NCBI GenBank assembly: GCA_963204785.1
Contig: CAUJHG010000025.1
Coordinates: 1 to 64,000, forward strand
Reading direction: 5' to 3'
Length of the DNA: 64,000 nucleotides
DNA from: Pseudomonadota bacterium
GTDB taxonomy: Bacteria > Pseudomonadota > Gammaproteobacteria > Burkholderiales > Burkholderiaceae_E
Below, one piece after another: positions 7,975 through 17,848 of this stretch. The notes below the pieces were generated by a model, which worked only from the letters and a program-made list of their open reading frames with translations, was not told the DNA's origin and did not search any database. The position numbers and the translations under genes are program-made. Each line of letters begins with the position of its first letter. Within the stretch, counting starts at the first letter, position 1.

Positions 7975-9726
7975 TCAGGTGAACAGGCGCTTCAGTTCCG
8001 CCTTGAGGATCTTGCCGTTCGCGTTGCGCGGCAGGGTCTCGCGCATGAAGGCCACGCGCACCGGAACCTTGAAGGCGGCGAGCCGCTGCGCGACGAAGCC
8101 GCGCAGCTCCTCCTCGGTGGCGCTGGCCCCGGGCTCGAGCGTGACCACTGCCGCCGGCTCCTCGCCGAGCGTCCGATGTGGAATCCCGACCAGCGCCGCA
8201 TCCATCACTGCCGGGTGCTCGTAGAGCACGCTCTCGACCTCGATGCAGTAGATGTTCTCGCCGCCACGGATCAGCATGTCCTTCTTGCGGTCGACGATGT
8301 AGAGGAAGCCCTCGTCGTCGATGCGCGCGAGATCTCCGGTCCGAAGCCAGCCGTCGACGAAGGTCTGCGCAGTGGCATCGGGCCGGTTCCAGTAGCCGCG
8401 CACCACGTTCGGTCCCTTGACGAGCAGCTCGCCGATCTCGCCCGGCGGCAGCGCCCGCCCCTGCTCGTCGACCACCTTCATCTCGCAGGCCGGCAGCGCC
8501 GGTCCGCTGCTCTCGGGACGGTTCTCGTAGTCCTCGGCGCCGTGCCCGGTGAAGGTGGACGAGGTCTCGGTCATCCCCCAGCCCAGGCCGGGCGCCGATT
8601 TCGGGAAGGCGTCCCTGATCCGGCGCACGAGTTCGGTCGAGCCCGGCGCGCCACCGTAGGCGACCGACTCGAGCGAGGAGAGGTCGTAGCGCGCGCGGGC
8701 GGGGTGCTCGATCAGCTGCCAGGCGATCGTCGGGACGCCGCCTGCGCTGGTGATGCGCTCGCGCTCGATCAGCTGCATCGCCAGCTCCGGGTCCCAGCGA
8801 TGCAGCAGCACGATCTTCGCGCCACCGACCAGCGACGGACACAGCACCGCGTGGCAGCCGGTGGTGTGGAAGAAGGGGATCGCCATCAGCGACGAGCGCT
8901 GCGGGGCGGCCGGGTCCGGCACCGGGACCGGCTCGCCGCGACGCAGGAAGCTGCGCGCGCTGCTCAGCCCCGCGGCGACGGTTGCACAGGTGCCGTTGCG
9001 ATGCGTGCCGAGCGCGCCCTTGGGCTTGCCGGTGGTGCCCGAGGTGTACAGGATGGTCGCGTCGTCCTCGGGGTCGAGCGCCACGTCCGGAACCGGCAGA
9101 TCCCCGAGGCGGCCCCAATCGTTCACGCGCCCGATCAGGTCCTCGAGGCGCCGCACCAGCGGGTGCGCGACTTCCTCCTCCTCGCGGCACACGTAGACCC
9201 GCTGCAGCCCGGGGCAGGCGTGCAGGTGCTCCGCGAGGCGTTCGAGCCGCTCGCGATCGACGAACAGCAGCTTGCTGCCGGAGTCGACCAGTCCGAACTC
9301 GAGTTCCGGGCCTGTCCACCAGGCGTTGAGCGGAGTCACGATCGCACCGGCGAGCACTGCGCCGAAGAAGGCGACCGGCCACTCCGGCAGGTTGCGCATC
9401 GCGATCGCGACCCGGTCGCCCTTGCGCACCCCCTGCGCGATCAGCTCGTGCGCAACGCGCAGCGTGGCCCGCGCGAAGGTCTCGAAGCTGGCGCGTTCGT
9501 CCTGGTAGACGAGGAAGGTGCGGTCGCCGTGCGCCCTGCCTGCGAGGAAGATCTCGCGCAGGGTGGGCGGGGCGTTGACGAACACCCGCGTCGGCACGCC
9601 GCGGATCGTCATCTCAGCCATCTCGAAGGGCGCCCCCGGCGCGGTGAGCAGCGCATGGGCCTGCTCGATCGTCATTGCCGGCCAGCCGGGCGGCAGCGCT
9701 CCTGCCGGGCTGTCGAATCGCTGCAT
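7975..9726 (-). CDS. AMP-dependent acyl-CoA ligase (class I adenylate-forming enzyme)
   Basis: Activates a carboxylic acid with ATP and CoA to give acyl-CoA, AMP and pyrophosphate. The 583-residue product has the P-loop motif ILYTSGTTGKPKGA, the aromatic/acidic motif GWGMTETSS, the hinge region TGDLARIDDEGFLYIVDRKK and the C-terminal catalytic-Lys context RNANGKILKAELK. The ATG has a very strong GGAGGAG site; an open frame continues upstream to 9930 but is not convincing coding sequence. It is the last gene of the minus-strand fatty acid unit, 40 bases after the SGNH hydrolase. The chain length of the substrate cannot be read from the sequence. Confidence 0.9.
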   Translation of the reverse strand: MQRFDSPAGALPPGWPAMTIEQAHALLTAPGAPFEMAEMTIRGVPTRVFVNAPPTLREIFLAGRAHGDRTFLVYQDERASFETFARATLRVAHELIAQGVRKGDRVAIAMRNLPEWPVAFFGAVLAGAIVTPLNAWWTGPELEFGLVDSGSKLLFVDRERLERLAEHLHACPGLQRVYVCREEEEVAHPLVRRLEDLIGRVNDWGRLGDLPVPDVALDPEDDATILYTSGTTGKPKGALGTHRNGTCATVAAGLSSARSFLRRGEPVPVPDPAAPQRSSLMAIPFFHTTGCHAVLCPSLVGGAKIVLLHRWDPELAMQLIERERITSAGGVPTIAWQLIEHPARARYDLSSLESVAYGGAPGSTELVRRIRDAFPKSAPGLGWGMTETSSTFTGHGAEDYENRPESSGPALPACEMKVVDEQGRALPPGEIGELLVKGPNVVRGYWNRPDATAQTFVDGWLRTGDLARIDDEGFLYIVDRKKDMLIRGGENIYCIEVESVLYEHPAVMDAALVGIPHRTLGEEPAAVVTLEPGASATEEELRGFVAQRLAAFKVPVRVAFMRETLPRNANGKILKAELKRLFT

Positions 9727-9766
9727 GTGTCTCCTCCTCGGCTGCGCCGCGCGGAGCGTCCCGACC

Positions 9767-10666
9767 TCAGGTCCGCGGGCCTGCGTCGATCTTAGCAGCA
9801 CCTCCACCGGCCGGGCCGGCGCGCATCGGCGCCGTCTGCAGGCCCGGGCGCGCAGCGTCACGCGGGGATGCAGCGGCCCCAGCGGACTCCATCGAGGAGA
9901 GTTCGGCCAGCACGGTGCCGGCCAGCGCATCGCCCCAGACCGCGTAGGCCCCGGGCCCCGGATGGAAGCCGTCGACGGCCATCAGCGCCGGATCGGCCAT
10001 CGCAGGCATCGGCACGTGCGCACAGCCGGGGCGGCCGAGGGTCCAGTGCGCGAGCGCGCGATCGTAGCGGCGCGCCGCGCTGCCCAGGTACCAGCGAAGA
10101 GGCTGCGGCAGCAGCGGGAACAGGTGCATCGGCGGCAGGCCGCAGAAGAGCAGCAGCCGCGCCCCGTGCCGCTCGCGCAGTCGGTCGGCGAGCGCGTCCA
10201 GGGTGCGCAGCCAGCGCGCCGCCGGAACCTGCCCGGTGAGGTCGTTGACTCCCAGCCCCACGATCGCGACGTCGGCAGCGATGCCGCCGCCGCTGGCCAG
10301 CGCTGCCTGGTCGAGCAGCGCGATCGCGTCCGCGGTGGTCGCGCCGGTGCGCGCGACCAGCCGCCAGTGCACCGAGCCTGCGCCGGCCGCCAGCCGTCGC
10401 GCCAGGCCATCGGCGAGCCGGCCGGCGAGGGCTTCGCGCTGGTCCGCTGCGCCCACGCCGGCGATCGCCGAGTCGCCGACCAGCAGCACCCGCAGCGCCT
10501 GGCCGCCGGTGCCAGCCACCGCCTCGCGCGGGCCCGCTGCCTCGGGCAGGCGCTGGGCGATGCCGCGCACCCGGCGCCCCTGCATCAGCAGCACCGGCGC
10601 CAGCGCCAGCCTGGCTGCCGGCAGCAGCAGCGACCCCGGCACGCCGCGGCGGCGCCCGGCGTCCAT
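9767..10666 (-). CDS. SGNH/GDSL-family hydrolase
   Basis: Esterase-like protein of 299 residues. It has the three blocks of the SGNH fold: the nucleophile block LLVGDSAIAGVGA, block III VGLGVNDLTG with its Asn, and block V VDGFHPGPGAYAVWGD with the Asp-His pair. The N-terminus is basic and then hydrophobic (SLLLPAARLALAPVLLMQG), which could be a membrane anchor or an uncleaved signal. The C-terminal 40 residues are Ala/Pro/Gly rich. Its ATG overlaps the thiolase stop as TGATG, so it is translationally coupled to beta-oxidation. It may release fatty acids from an ester for the pathway, but the substrate is unknown. Confidence 0.85.
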   Translation of the reverse strand: MDAGRRRGVPGSLLLPAARLALAPVLLMQGRRVRGIAQRLPEAAGPREAVAGTGGQALRVLLVGDSAIAGVGAADQREALAGRLADGLARRLAAGAGSVHWRLVARTGATTADAIALLDQAALASGGGIAADVAIVGLGVNDLTGQVPAARWLRTLDALADRLRERHGARLLLFCGLPPMHLFPLLPQPLRWYLGSAARRYDRALAHWTLGRPGCAHVPMPAMADPALMAVDGFHPGPGAYAVWGDALAGTVLAELSSMESAGAAASPRDAARPGLQTAPMRAGPAGGGAAKIDAGPRT

Positions 10667-11895
10667 CACACCCGCTCGAAGATCCCGGCGGCCCCCATCC
10701 CGGTGCCCACGCACATCGTGACCATCCCGTACTTCAGCTGGCGGCGGCGCAGCGCATGCACCACGGTCGCCGAACGGATCGCACCGGTGGCCCCCAGCGG
10801 ATGGCCCAGCGCGATCGCACCGCCCATCGGATTGACCTTCGAGGTGTCGAGTCCGAGGTCCTGGATCACAGCCAGCGACTGGGCGGCAAAGGCCTCGTTG
10901 AGCTCGATCCAGTCGAGATCGTCCTGCTTCAGGCCGGCAGCCTTCAGCGCGACCGGAATCGCCTCCTTCGGGCCGATTCCCATGATCTCGGGCGGCACGC
11001 CGCGCACCGCGAAGGACACGAAGCGCGCCAGCGGCGTGAGCCCGAACTGCTTCAGCATGCGCTCGGACACCAGGATCAGCGCGCCAGCGCCGTCCGAGGT
11101 CTGCGAACTGTTGCCGGCAGTGACGCTGCCCATGCCGGTGGCCTTGCCGGTGGGGTCCTTCGGGGCCGCGAACACCGGACGCAGCCTGGCCAGCCCCTCG
11201 GCGCAGGCGTCGGCGCGCGGGCCTTCGTCGAGCGACACCGTGCGGGTGCGCACGCCGATCTCGCGCGTGGCCAGGTCGGGGAAGCGCTCGATCACCTCCA
11301 CCGGGCAGATCTCGTCGGCGAACTCGCCCGCCTGCTGCGCGGCCAGCGCGCGGCGGTGCGACTCCAGCGCGAAGGCATCCTGCGCGTCGCGGCTCACCTT
11401 CCACTGCTGCGCCACCTTCTCGGCAGTCAGCCCCATGCCGTAGGCGATGCCGAGATTCTCGTCGCGCTCGAAGACCTGCGGGTTGATCGACGGCCTGTTG
11501 CCCATCATCGGCACCATGCTCATCGACTCGCAGCCGGCGGCGATCATCACGTCGGCCTCGCCGACGCGGATGCGGTCGGCCGCCATCGCCACGGCGGTGA
11601 GCCCGGAGGCGCAGAAGCGGTTGACCGTGACGCCGCCCACGCTGCTGGGCAGGCCGGCCAGCAGCGCGCCCACGCGCGCCACGTTGAGCCCCTGCTCGGC
11701 CTCGGGCATCGCGCAGCCGGCGATCACGTCCTCGATGCTCGCGGGGTCGAGCCCGGGCACCTGCGCGAGCGCACTGCGGATCGCGTGCACCAGCAGGTCG
11801 TCGGGACGGAAGTTGCGGAACACGCCCTTGGGCGCCTTGCCGATCGGGGTGCGGCTGGCGGCGACGACGTAGGCGTCCTGGATCTGTCTGCTCAT
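10666..11895 (-). CDS. Acetyl-CoA C-acyltransferase (thiolase)
   Basis: Last step of beta-oxidation: cleaves 3-ketoacyl-CoA with CoA to acetyl-CoA and a shortened acyl-CoA. The 409-residue product has the nucleophilic Cys95 in VNRFCASGLTAVA, the His motif GGAIALGHPLGATGA, and the second catalytic Cys in CVGTGMGAAGIFERV at the C-terminus. The start has GAGGAG upstream. It follows the multifunctional dehydrogenase gene by 23 bases, a fadBA-like arrangement, and its stop overlaps the SGNH start. The FadA/FadI class is clear. Acetyl-CoA acetyltransferase activity is the main alternative but is less likely in this context. Confidence 0.93.
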   Translation of the reverse strand: MSRQIQDAYVVAASRTPIGKAPKGVFRNFRPDDLLVHAIRSALAQVPGLDPASIEDVIAGCAMPEAEQGLNVARVGALLAGLPSSVGGVTVNRFCASGLTAVAMAADRIRVGEADVMIAAGCESMSMVPMMGNRPSINPQVFERDENLGIAYGMGLTAEKVAQQWKVSRDAQDAFALESHRRALAAQQAGEFADEICPVEVIERFPDLATREIGVRTRTVSLDEGPRADACAEGLARLRPVFAAPKDPTGKATGMGSVTAGNSSQTSDGAGALILVSERMLKQFGLTPLARFVSFAVRGVPPEIMGIGPKEAIPVALKAAGLKQDDLDWIELNEAFAAQSLAVIQDLGLDTSKVNPMGGAIALGHPLGATGAIRSATVVHALRRRQLKYGMVTMCVGTGMGAAGIFERV

Positions 11896-11918
11896 CTGCT
11901 GTTCTCCTCGTTCGCCGC

Positions 11919-14327
11919 TCAATTGCGCACCGGCTTGCCGGTCTGCATCATGCCCATCACCCGCTCCTGGGTCCTGGGGTGGTCCAGCAGGGCGCAGAAG
12001 GCCTTGCGTTCCAGCGCCATCAGCCATTCCTCGTCGACCACCGAGCCGGGCTCGACCTCGCCGCCGCACATCACTTCGGCAATGGTGCGGGCCAGGTGGA
12101 AGTCGTGCCCCGAGATGAAACCGCCCTCGCGCATGTTCAGCAGCTGTGCCGCCACCGTGGCGATGCCGCTGCGACCGGCCACCCGGATCATGGCCTTGCG
12201 CGGCGGGCGCCAGCCGGCGTCGTGCATCGCCCTGGCCTCGCGGATCGCCGCGTACAGGAGTTCCTGCCGGTGGAACACGATGCGGTCCTCGGGCAGCAGG
12301 TAGCCCATCGCCTTCGCCTCGATCGCGGAGCGCGACACCTGCGCGGTGGCGGCAGCCAGCACGTACTTCTTCAGGAAGTCGAGCAGGTTGGCGTCCGGCG
12401 CCGCTGCCTGTTCCTCGGCCGCGCGGCGCGCACCGAAGGTGAGGCCGCCGCCGGCCGGGATCAGGCCCACGCCCACCTCGACCAGGCCGATGTAGCTCTC
12501 GAGATGCGCGACGCGGCGCGCGCAGTAGGCGCTGACCTCGAAACCTCCGCCCAGCGCCATGTTGGCCACTGCGGCCACCGTGGGCACCTGGGCGTAGCGC
12601 ATGCGCAGCAGCGCGTCCTGCAGCTCCCTGACCACCGGCTCGATCGCCTTCGAGCCACCGGACATGAACACCGGCAGCAGGGCGGCGAGGTCGGCGCCAT
12701 AGGAGAAGGGATCGTCGGGCGGCCAGATCACCATCCCCTGGCATTCGCGCTCGGCCAGCTCGACCCCCCTGAGCAGCCCGGCGATCACGCCCGGTCCGAT
12801 CGCGTGCACCTTGGTGCGGATCGACGCGATCAGCACGCCGTCGACGTCCTTGCCGTCCAGCGTCCACAGCCGGATCGACTCGTCCTCGAACACGGTCCTG
12901 CCGCCGGTGTGCCCGGTGGGCGCCTGCTCGCCGGCCAGCGTGACCGGGAAGAGCTGGCGCTGGTAGACCGGGTGCGCGGTGCGGGCGACGAAGGCCTGGC
13001 GCGCAGGCGACCAGGAGCCCTCCGGCTGGTGCACGCCGCCGCGCTGCGCCACCGGGCCCTGGAAGACCCAGTCGGGCAGCGGCACCGCGGCCAGCGCTTG
13101 CCCGGCTTCGATGTCGGCCCTGATCCACTCGGCCACCCGGCCCCAGCCGGCCTGCTGCCAGGTCTCGAAGGGCCCCTGCTCCATCGCGAAGCCGAAGCGC
13201 ATCGCCAGGTCGACGTCGCGCGCGTTGTCGGCGATCTCGCCGAGCTTGCAGGCGGCATAGTGCCAGGAGTCGCGCAGGATCGCCCAGACGAAGCGGGCCT
13301 GCGGATTGGTCGACTCCCGGAGCAGCTTCAGCCGCTCGGCCGGGTCCTTCTTCTTCAGGATGCGCGCGACCGTCTCGTCGGCCTTCGCGCCGGCCGCGAC
13401 GTAGTCGCCCCTGGCCGGATCGAAGCGCAGCACGGCCTTGCCGTCGCGGCGATAGAAGCCGGCGCCGGCCTTCTGGCCCAGCGCACCCCTGGCGACCAGC
13501 GTGGAAAACACCTCGGGCGTCGCGTACAGCGGTGCGAATGGGTCGTCCGTCAACTGGTCCTGCATCGTCTTCATCACGTGGCCGATGGTGTCCAGGCCCA
13601 CGATGTCGGCGGTGCGGAAGGTGCCCGACTTCGCGCGCCCCAGCCTGGCGCCGGTGAGATCGTCGACCACGTCGAAGCCCAGGCCGGCCCTGGCGGCCTG
13701 GGCGAAGGTGGCGAACATGCCGAAGGTGCCGATGCGGTTGGCGATGAAGTTGGGCGTGTCCTTCGCGCGTACGCAGCCCTTGCCCAGCACCGTGGTCATG
13801 AAGGTCTCGAGCCGCTCGAGGATCTCCGGCTGCGTGGCCGGCGCGGCGATCAGCTCGACCAGGTGCATGTAGCGCGGCGGATTGAAGAAGTGCACGCCGC
13901 AGAAGCGCGGGCGCAGTTCCGCGGGCACACCCTCGGCGAGCGCGCCGATCGACAGGCCGGAGGTGTTGGTCGCGAAGATCGCGTCGGCGCCGATGAAGGG
14001 CGCCACCTTGCGGTAGAGATCGTGCTTCCAGTCCATCCGCTCGGCGATCGCCTCGATCACCAGGTCGCAGCCGCGCAGCAGTTCGAGGTCGTCGTCGTAG
14101 TTGGCCGGGCGGATGTGCGCGGCCAGGTCCGGATGCCCGAGCGGCGCCGGGTTGATTCTCTTCAGGCCCTCGATCGCGCGGACCGCGATTGCGCTCTTCG
14201 GGCCCTCCTTCGCGGGCAGGTCGAAGAGGATCGCCTCCACCTGCGCATTGACCAGATGGGCGGCGATCTGCGCGCCCATGACGCCGGCCCCGAGCACGGC
14301 GACCTTCCTGACGATGAAACTGGACAT
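11919..14327 (-). CDS. Bifunctional 3-hydroxyacyl-CoA dehydrogenase / enoyl-CoA hydratase
   Basis: Catalyses hydration of trans-2-enoyl-CoA and NAD-dependent oxidation of the 3-hydroxyacyl-CoA. The 802-residue protein starts with a Rossmann motif (VAVLGAGVMGAQIAAHLVNA, about residues 9-28) and the 3-hydroxyacyl-CoA dehydrogenase domains. A crotonase-like domain follows in the C-terminal half (about 480-720; MALGGGFEVSAYC and VEVGVGLIPAGGG are visible). This order is the reverse of FadB/FadJ and matches the FadN-like class. The start has GGAG upstream. It lies between the DUF2147 gene and the thiolase and presumably supplies the thiolase substrate. Confidence 0.92.
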   Translation of the reverse strand: MSSFIVRKVAVLGAGVMGAQIAAHLVNAQVEAILFDLPAKEGPKSAIAVRAIEGLKRINPAPLGHPDLAAHIRPANYDDDLELLRGCDLVIEAIAERMDWKHDLYRKVAPFIGADAIFATNTSGLSIGALAEGVPAELRPRFCGVHFFNPPRYMHLVELIAAPATQPEILERLETFMTTVLGKGCVRAKDTPNFIANRIGTFGMFATFAQAARAGLGFDVVDDLTGARLGRAKSGTFRTADIVGLDTIGHVMKTMQDQLTDDPFAPLYATPEVFSTLVARGALGQKAGAGFYRRDGKAVLRFDPARGDYVAAGAKADETVARILKKKDPAERLKLLRESTNPQARFVWAILRDSWHYAACKLGEIADNARDVDLAMRFGFAMEQGPFETWQQAGWGRVAEWIRADIEAGQALAAVPLPDWVFQGPVAQRGGVHQPEGSWSPARQAFVARTAHPVYQRQLFPVTLAGEQAPTGHTGGRTVFEDESIRLWTLDGKDVDGVLIASIRTKVHAIGPGVIAGLLRGVELAERECQGMVIWPPDDPFSYGADLAALLPVFMSGGSKAIEPVVRELQDALLRMRYAQVPTVAAVANMALGGGFEVSAYCARRVAHLESYIGLVEVGVGLIPAGGGLTFGARRAAEEQAAAPDANLLDFLKKYVLAAATAQVSRSAIEAKAMGYLLPEDRIVFHRQELLYAAIREARAMHDAGWRPPRKAMIRVAGRSGIATVAAQLLNMREGGFISGHDFHLARTIAEVMCGGEVEPGSVVDEEWLMALERKAFCALLDHPRTQERVMGMMQTGKPVRN

Positions 14328-14402
14328 TCGTTCTCCGTTGGATTCATCCGGCGCACCCCTTGCGCGCCGGCTGCACGGCCCGGACGGGGCCGCGCCCTGG
14401 CT

Positions 14403-14882
14403 TCATTCCTCGCGCAGCCAGACCTGGCTGCGCCCGAACAGCGGCGCGCCGATGTAGCCGCGCACTTCGAGCTTCCTGCCGTCCTCGAGCAGCTTCATGC
14501 GGCTGCGGTAGACCTTGCCGTTGTTGGGATCGAGGATGCTGCCCCCGTCCCACAGGCCGTCGTCGGGCTTCATCCCGGTGAGGATGGTCATGCCCTGCAC
14601 CGGCTGATCCTTGCGCTCGTCGGTGCAGCGGTCGCAGCGCGCATCGGTCCTGTCGGTCAGGATCTTCTCGATGCGTCCGACCAGGACGCCGTCCTTCTCG
14701 ACGATGCGCACGAGCGACTTCGGCTGCTTCGTCTCGTCGTCGATGGTCTTCCACAGGCCGACCGGCGAGGAGAGATCCTGCGCGCCGACCGCGCCGCAAA
14801 GGAAGGTCGTCCCGGCCGCGGCCAGCAGCGCGCCGCTGGCCAGGCGACTAAGGACGGTGACGGGGGCATCCGGCTTGGACAT
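14403..14882 (-). CDS. Secreted DUF2147-domain protein
   Basis: A 159-residue protein with an N-terminal signal-like segment (SRLASGALLAAAGTTFLCGAVGA, about residues 12-34) and then a DUF2147 domain. The domain shows GLWKTIDDETKQPKSLVRI, a Cys pair in RCDRCTDERKDQPVQG, the conserved GMKPDDGLWDGGSILDPNNG, and LEVRGYIGAPLFGRSQVWLR at the end. DUF2147 proteins are predicted to be periplasmic, with no established reaction. The gene has a strong GAGGAG site and sits between the acyl-CoA dehydrogenase and the hydroxyacyl-CoA dehydrogenase genes. A role at the envelope side of fatty acid use is inferred from position alone. Confidence 0.88.
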   Translation of the reverse strand: MSKPDAPVTVLSRLASGALLAAAGTTFLCGAVGAQDLSSPVGLWKTIDDETKQPKSLVRIVEKDGVLVGRIEKILTDRTDARCDRCTDERKDQPVQGMTILTGMKPDDGLWDGGSILDPNNGKVYRSRMKLLEDGRKLEVRGYIGAPLFGRSQVWLREE

Positions 14883-14962
14883 CGATCATCTCCTCGTTGG
14901 GACGGGCTTTGCCCGGTTGCAGGCTGCCGACCCCTCCGGCCGGCCCCTGCGGCATCATCGAA

Positions 14963-16741
<1,779 letters not shown>

Positions 16742-16762
16742 CGATTGCTCCTTTGGGTCCTG

Positions 16763-17392
16763 TCAGAGGGTTTCGGCTGATTCGGGGCGTTCGTTCGCTG
16801 CGGCGCCCGCTCCGTAGGCGTGCAGCAGCCGTTCGACCGCGCGGCGCGCGCGGGTCGCGGCCTTCGGGTTGTTCAGCAGACGGGCATCGTGGTGCAGCAC
16901 CAGGATCACCCCGTAGAGATCGAAGACCAGATCGGCGGGATCGGTGTTCGCGGCCAGTTCGCCGGTCTCGATCGCCTGGACGATCGCGCGCGACAGTTCG
17001 CGCTGCCAGGAGCGCACCATCGCCACCAGTTCCTCGCGCACCGCACCGGGCCGGTCGTCGTACTCGCTGGCGCCGGAGACCCAGATGCAGCCACTGGCCG
17101 CCTCGAGGGCACTGCGGTCGATCCAGCGGCCGAAGATCGCCCGCAGCCTCGGCAGCCCCCGGCGCTCGCGCAGCGCCGGCGCGAGGATGTCCTCGACGAA
17201 GCGCCGCTCGTAGGCCCCGAGCACCGCGATCTGCAGATCCTCGCGCGAGCCGAAGTGCGCGAACACCCCGCTCTTGGACATCTGCATGCGCTCGGCGAGC
17301 GCGCCGATCGTGAGGCCTTCGAGGCCACGGCTTGCCGCCAGCGCGAGAGCCGCCTCGACGATCGCTGCACGGGTCTGATCGCCTTTGCGCAT
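16763..17392 (-). CDS. TetR/AcrR-family transcriptional regulator
   Basis: DNA-binding repressor heading the acyl-CoA catabolic unit (209 residues from the ATG at 17392; an upstream in-frame ATG at 17419 would add nine). The N-terminal helix-turn-helix is clear: TRAAIVEAALALAASRG, then TIGALAERMQMSKSGVFAHF. The C-terminal ligand domain is less conserved. By analogy with PsrA- or FadR-type TetR regulators, an acyl-CoA is a likely inducer, but this is inference. A consensus -35 box, a 17-base spacer and a fair -10 lie upstream, with an imperfect palindrome over the -10 that could be its own operator. Confidence 0.9.
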   Translation of the reverse strand: MRKGDQTRAAIVEAALALAASRGLEGLTIGALAERMQMSKSGVFAHFGSREDLQIAVLGAYERRFVEDILAPALRERRGLPRLRAIFGRWIDRSALEAASGCIWVSGASEYDDRPGAVREELVAMVRSWQRELSRAIVQAIETGELAANTDPADLVFDLYGVILVLHHDARLLNNPKAATRARRAVERLLHAYGAGAAANERPESAETL

Positions 17393-17423
17393 GGGTGGTT
17401 GGCTGGTCGATCCGGTCAAATTC

Positions 17424-17435
17424 GAACGGTCGTAC
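17424..17435. promoter_or_regulatory. Possible autoregulatory operator of the TetR gene
   Basis: The 12-base sequence GAACGGTCGTAC is an imperfect inverted repeat, with four of six positions paired. It overlaps the -10 box and the expected start site of the tetR promoter, where a TetR-type repressor would block transcription. It resembles GAACGnTCGTTC-like TetR operators. Pattern-based only. Confidence 0.3.
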
Positions 17436-17462
17436 TATTCTTGCGAAGCGCCCGACTGTCAA
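17434..17462 (-). promoter_or_regulatory. Sigma-70-type promoter of the TetR/acyl-CoA unit
   Basis: On the minus strand a perfect TTGACA (17462-17457) is followed after exactly 17 bases by AATAGT (17439-17434), four of six to the -10 consensus. The expected start is near 17427, about 35 bases before the ATG at 17392. This is the best-matching promoter in the window. Confidence 0.6.
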
Positions 17463-17848
17463 ACCGGAAAGTCCGTCCAGACCCGGTTTCTAGAGTGCGC
17501 GTTCTATTGGTGCGATGCAACAGACGCCGGCCGTGCACAGGCCTTCTGCGCGCGCCGGCGACAGGGTCCGCAGGCGCTGAAGCCATGGCGACATCCGGCC
17601 CTCTTCTCATTCCTCGCCAGGGCGAGGCAGAATCGCGGGCTGCGCACGAGGAGTCGCACGAGGAGAAGGCCCCATGCCGCAAAGAGCAGCAAGCCGACAG
17701 GGAGATCCGCAGGTGCGTCCGGCCAGCAGCCGCGAGGGCTGCTGCGCCACGCTGTCACTGCACGAGCCCCATCTTTTCAGGCCGGACGCATCGCTGGGCG
17801 AGTTCGGGCAGCCCGCACCGGTCGCAGGCGTCTGAGGGCAGGCATCGA
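17463..17848. other. Longest gene-poor stretch, between the tetR promoter and the GGDEF gene
   Basis: No full-size gene is seen on either strand. The left end has a 7-base inverted repeat, AAACCGG (17461-17467) and CCGGTTT (17483-17489), next to the tetR -35. This could be a further operator. Near 17644-17667 the sequence CACGAGGAG occurs twice, twelve bases apart; the second copy serves as ribosome-binding site for a possible 53-codon ORF described separately. The remainder shows nothing I can name. Confidence 0.5.
17674..17835 (+). CDS. Possible 53-residue leader ORF upstream of the diguanylate cyclase
   Basis: An ATG with a strong GAGGAGAAGG site opens a 53-codon frame ending 13 bases before the GGDEF start. 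Its TGA overlaps the GAGGG that would serve as ribosome-binding site for the GGDEF gene. The peptide (MPQRAASRQG at its start, a CC pair in the middle) has no recognised domain and no membrane helix. It could be a leader peptide coupling translation to the downstream gene, or a chance frame in GC-rich DNA. No homology is recognised. Confidence 0.3.
   Translation: MPQRAASRQGDPQVRPASSREGCCATLSLHEPHLFRPDASLGEFGQPAPVAGV

Noticed and set aside
17416..17682. 88-residue minus-strand ORF between tetR and the GGDEF gene
   Set aside because: It spans the tetR promoter, has no good ribosome-binding site and no recognisable sequence.
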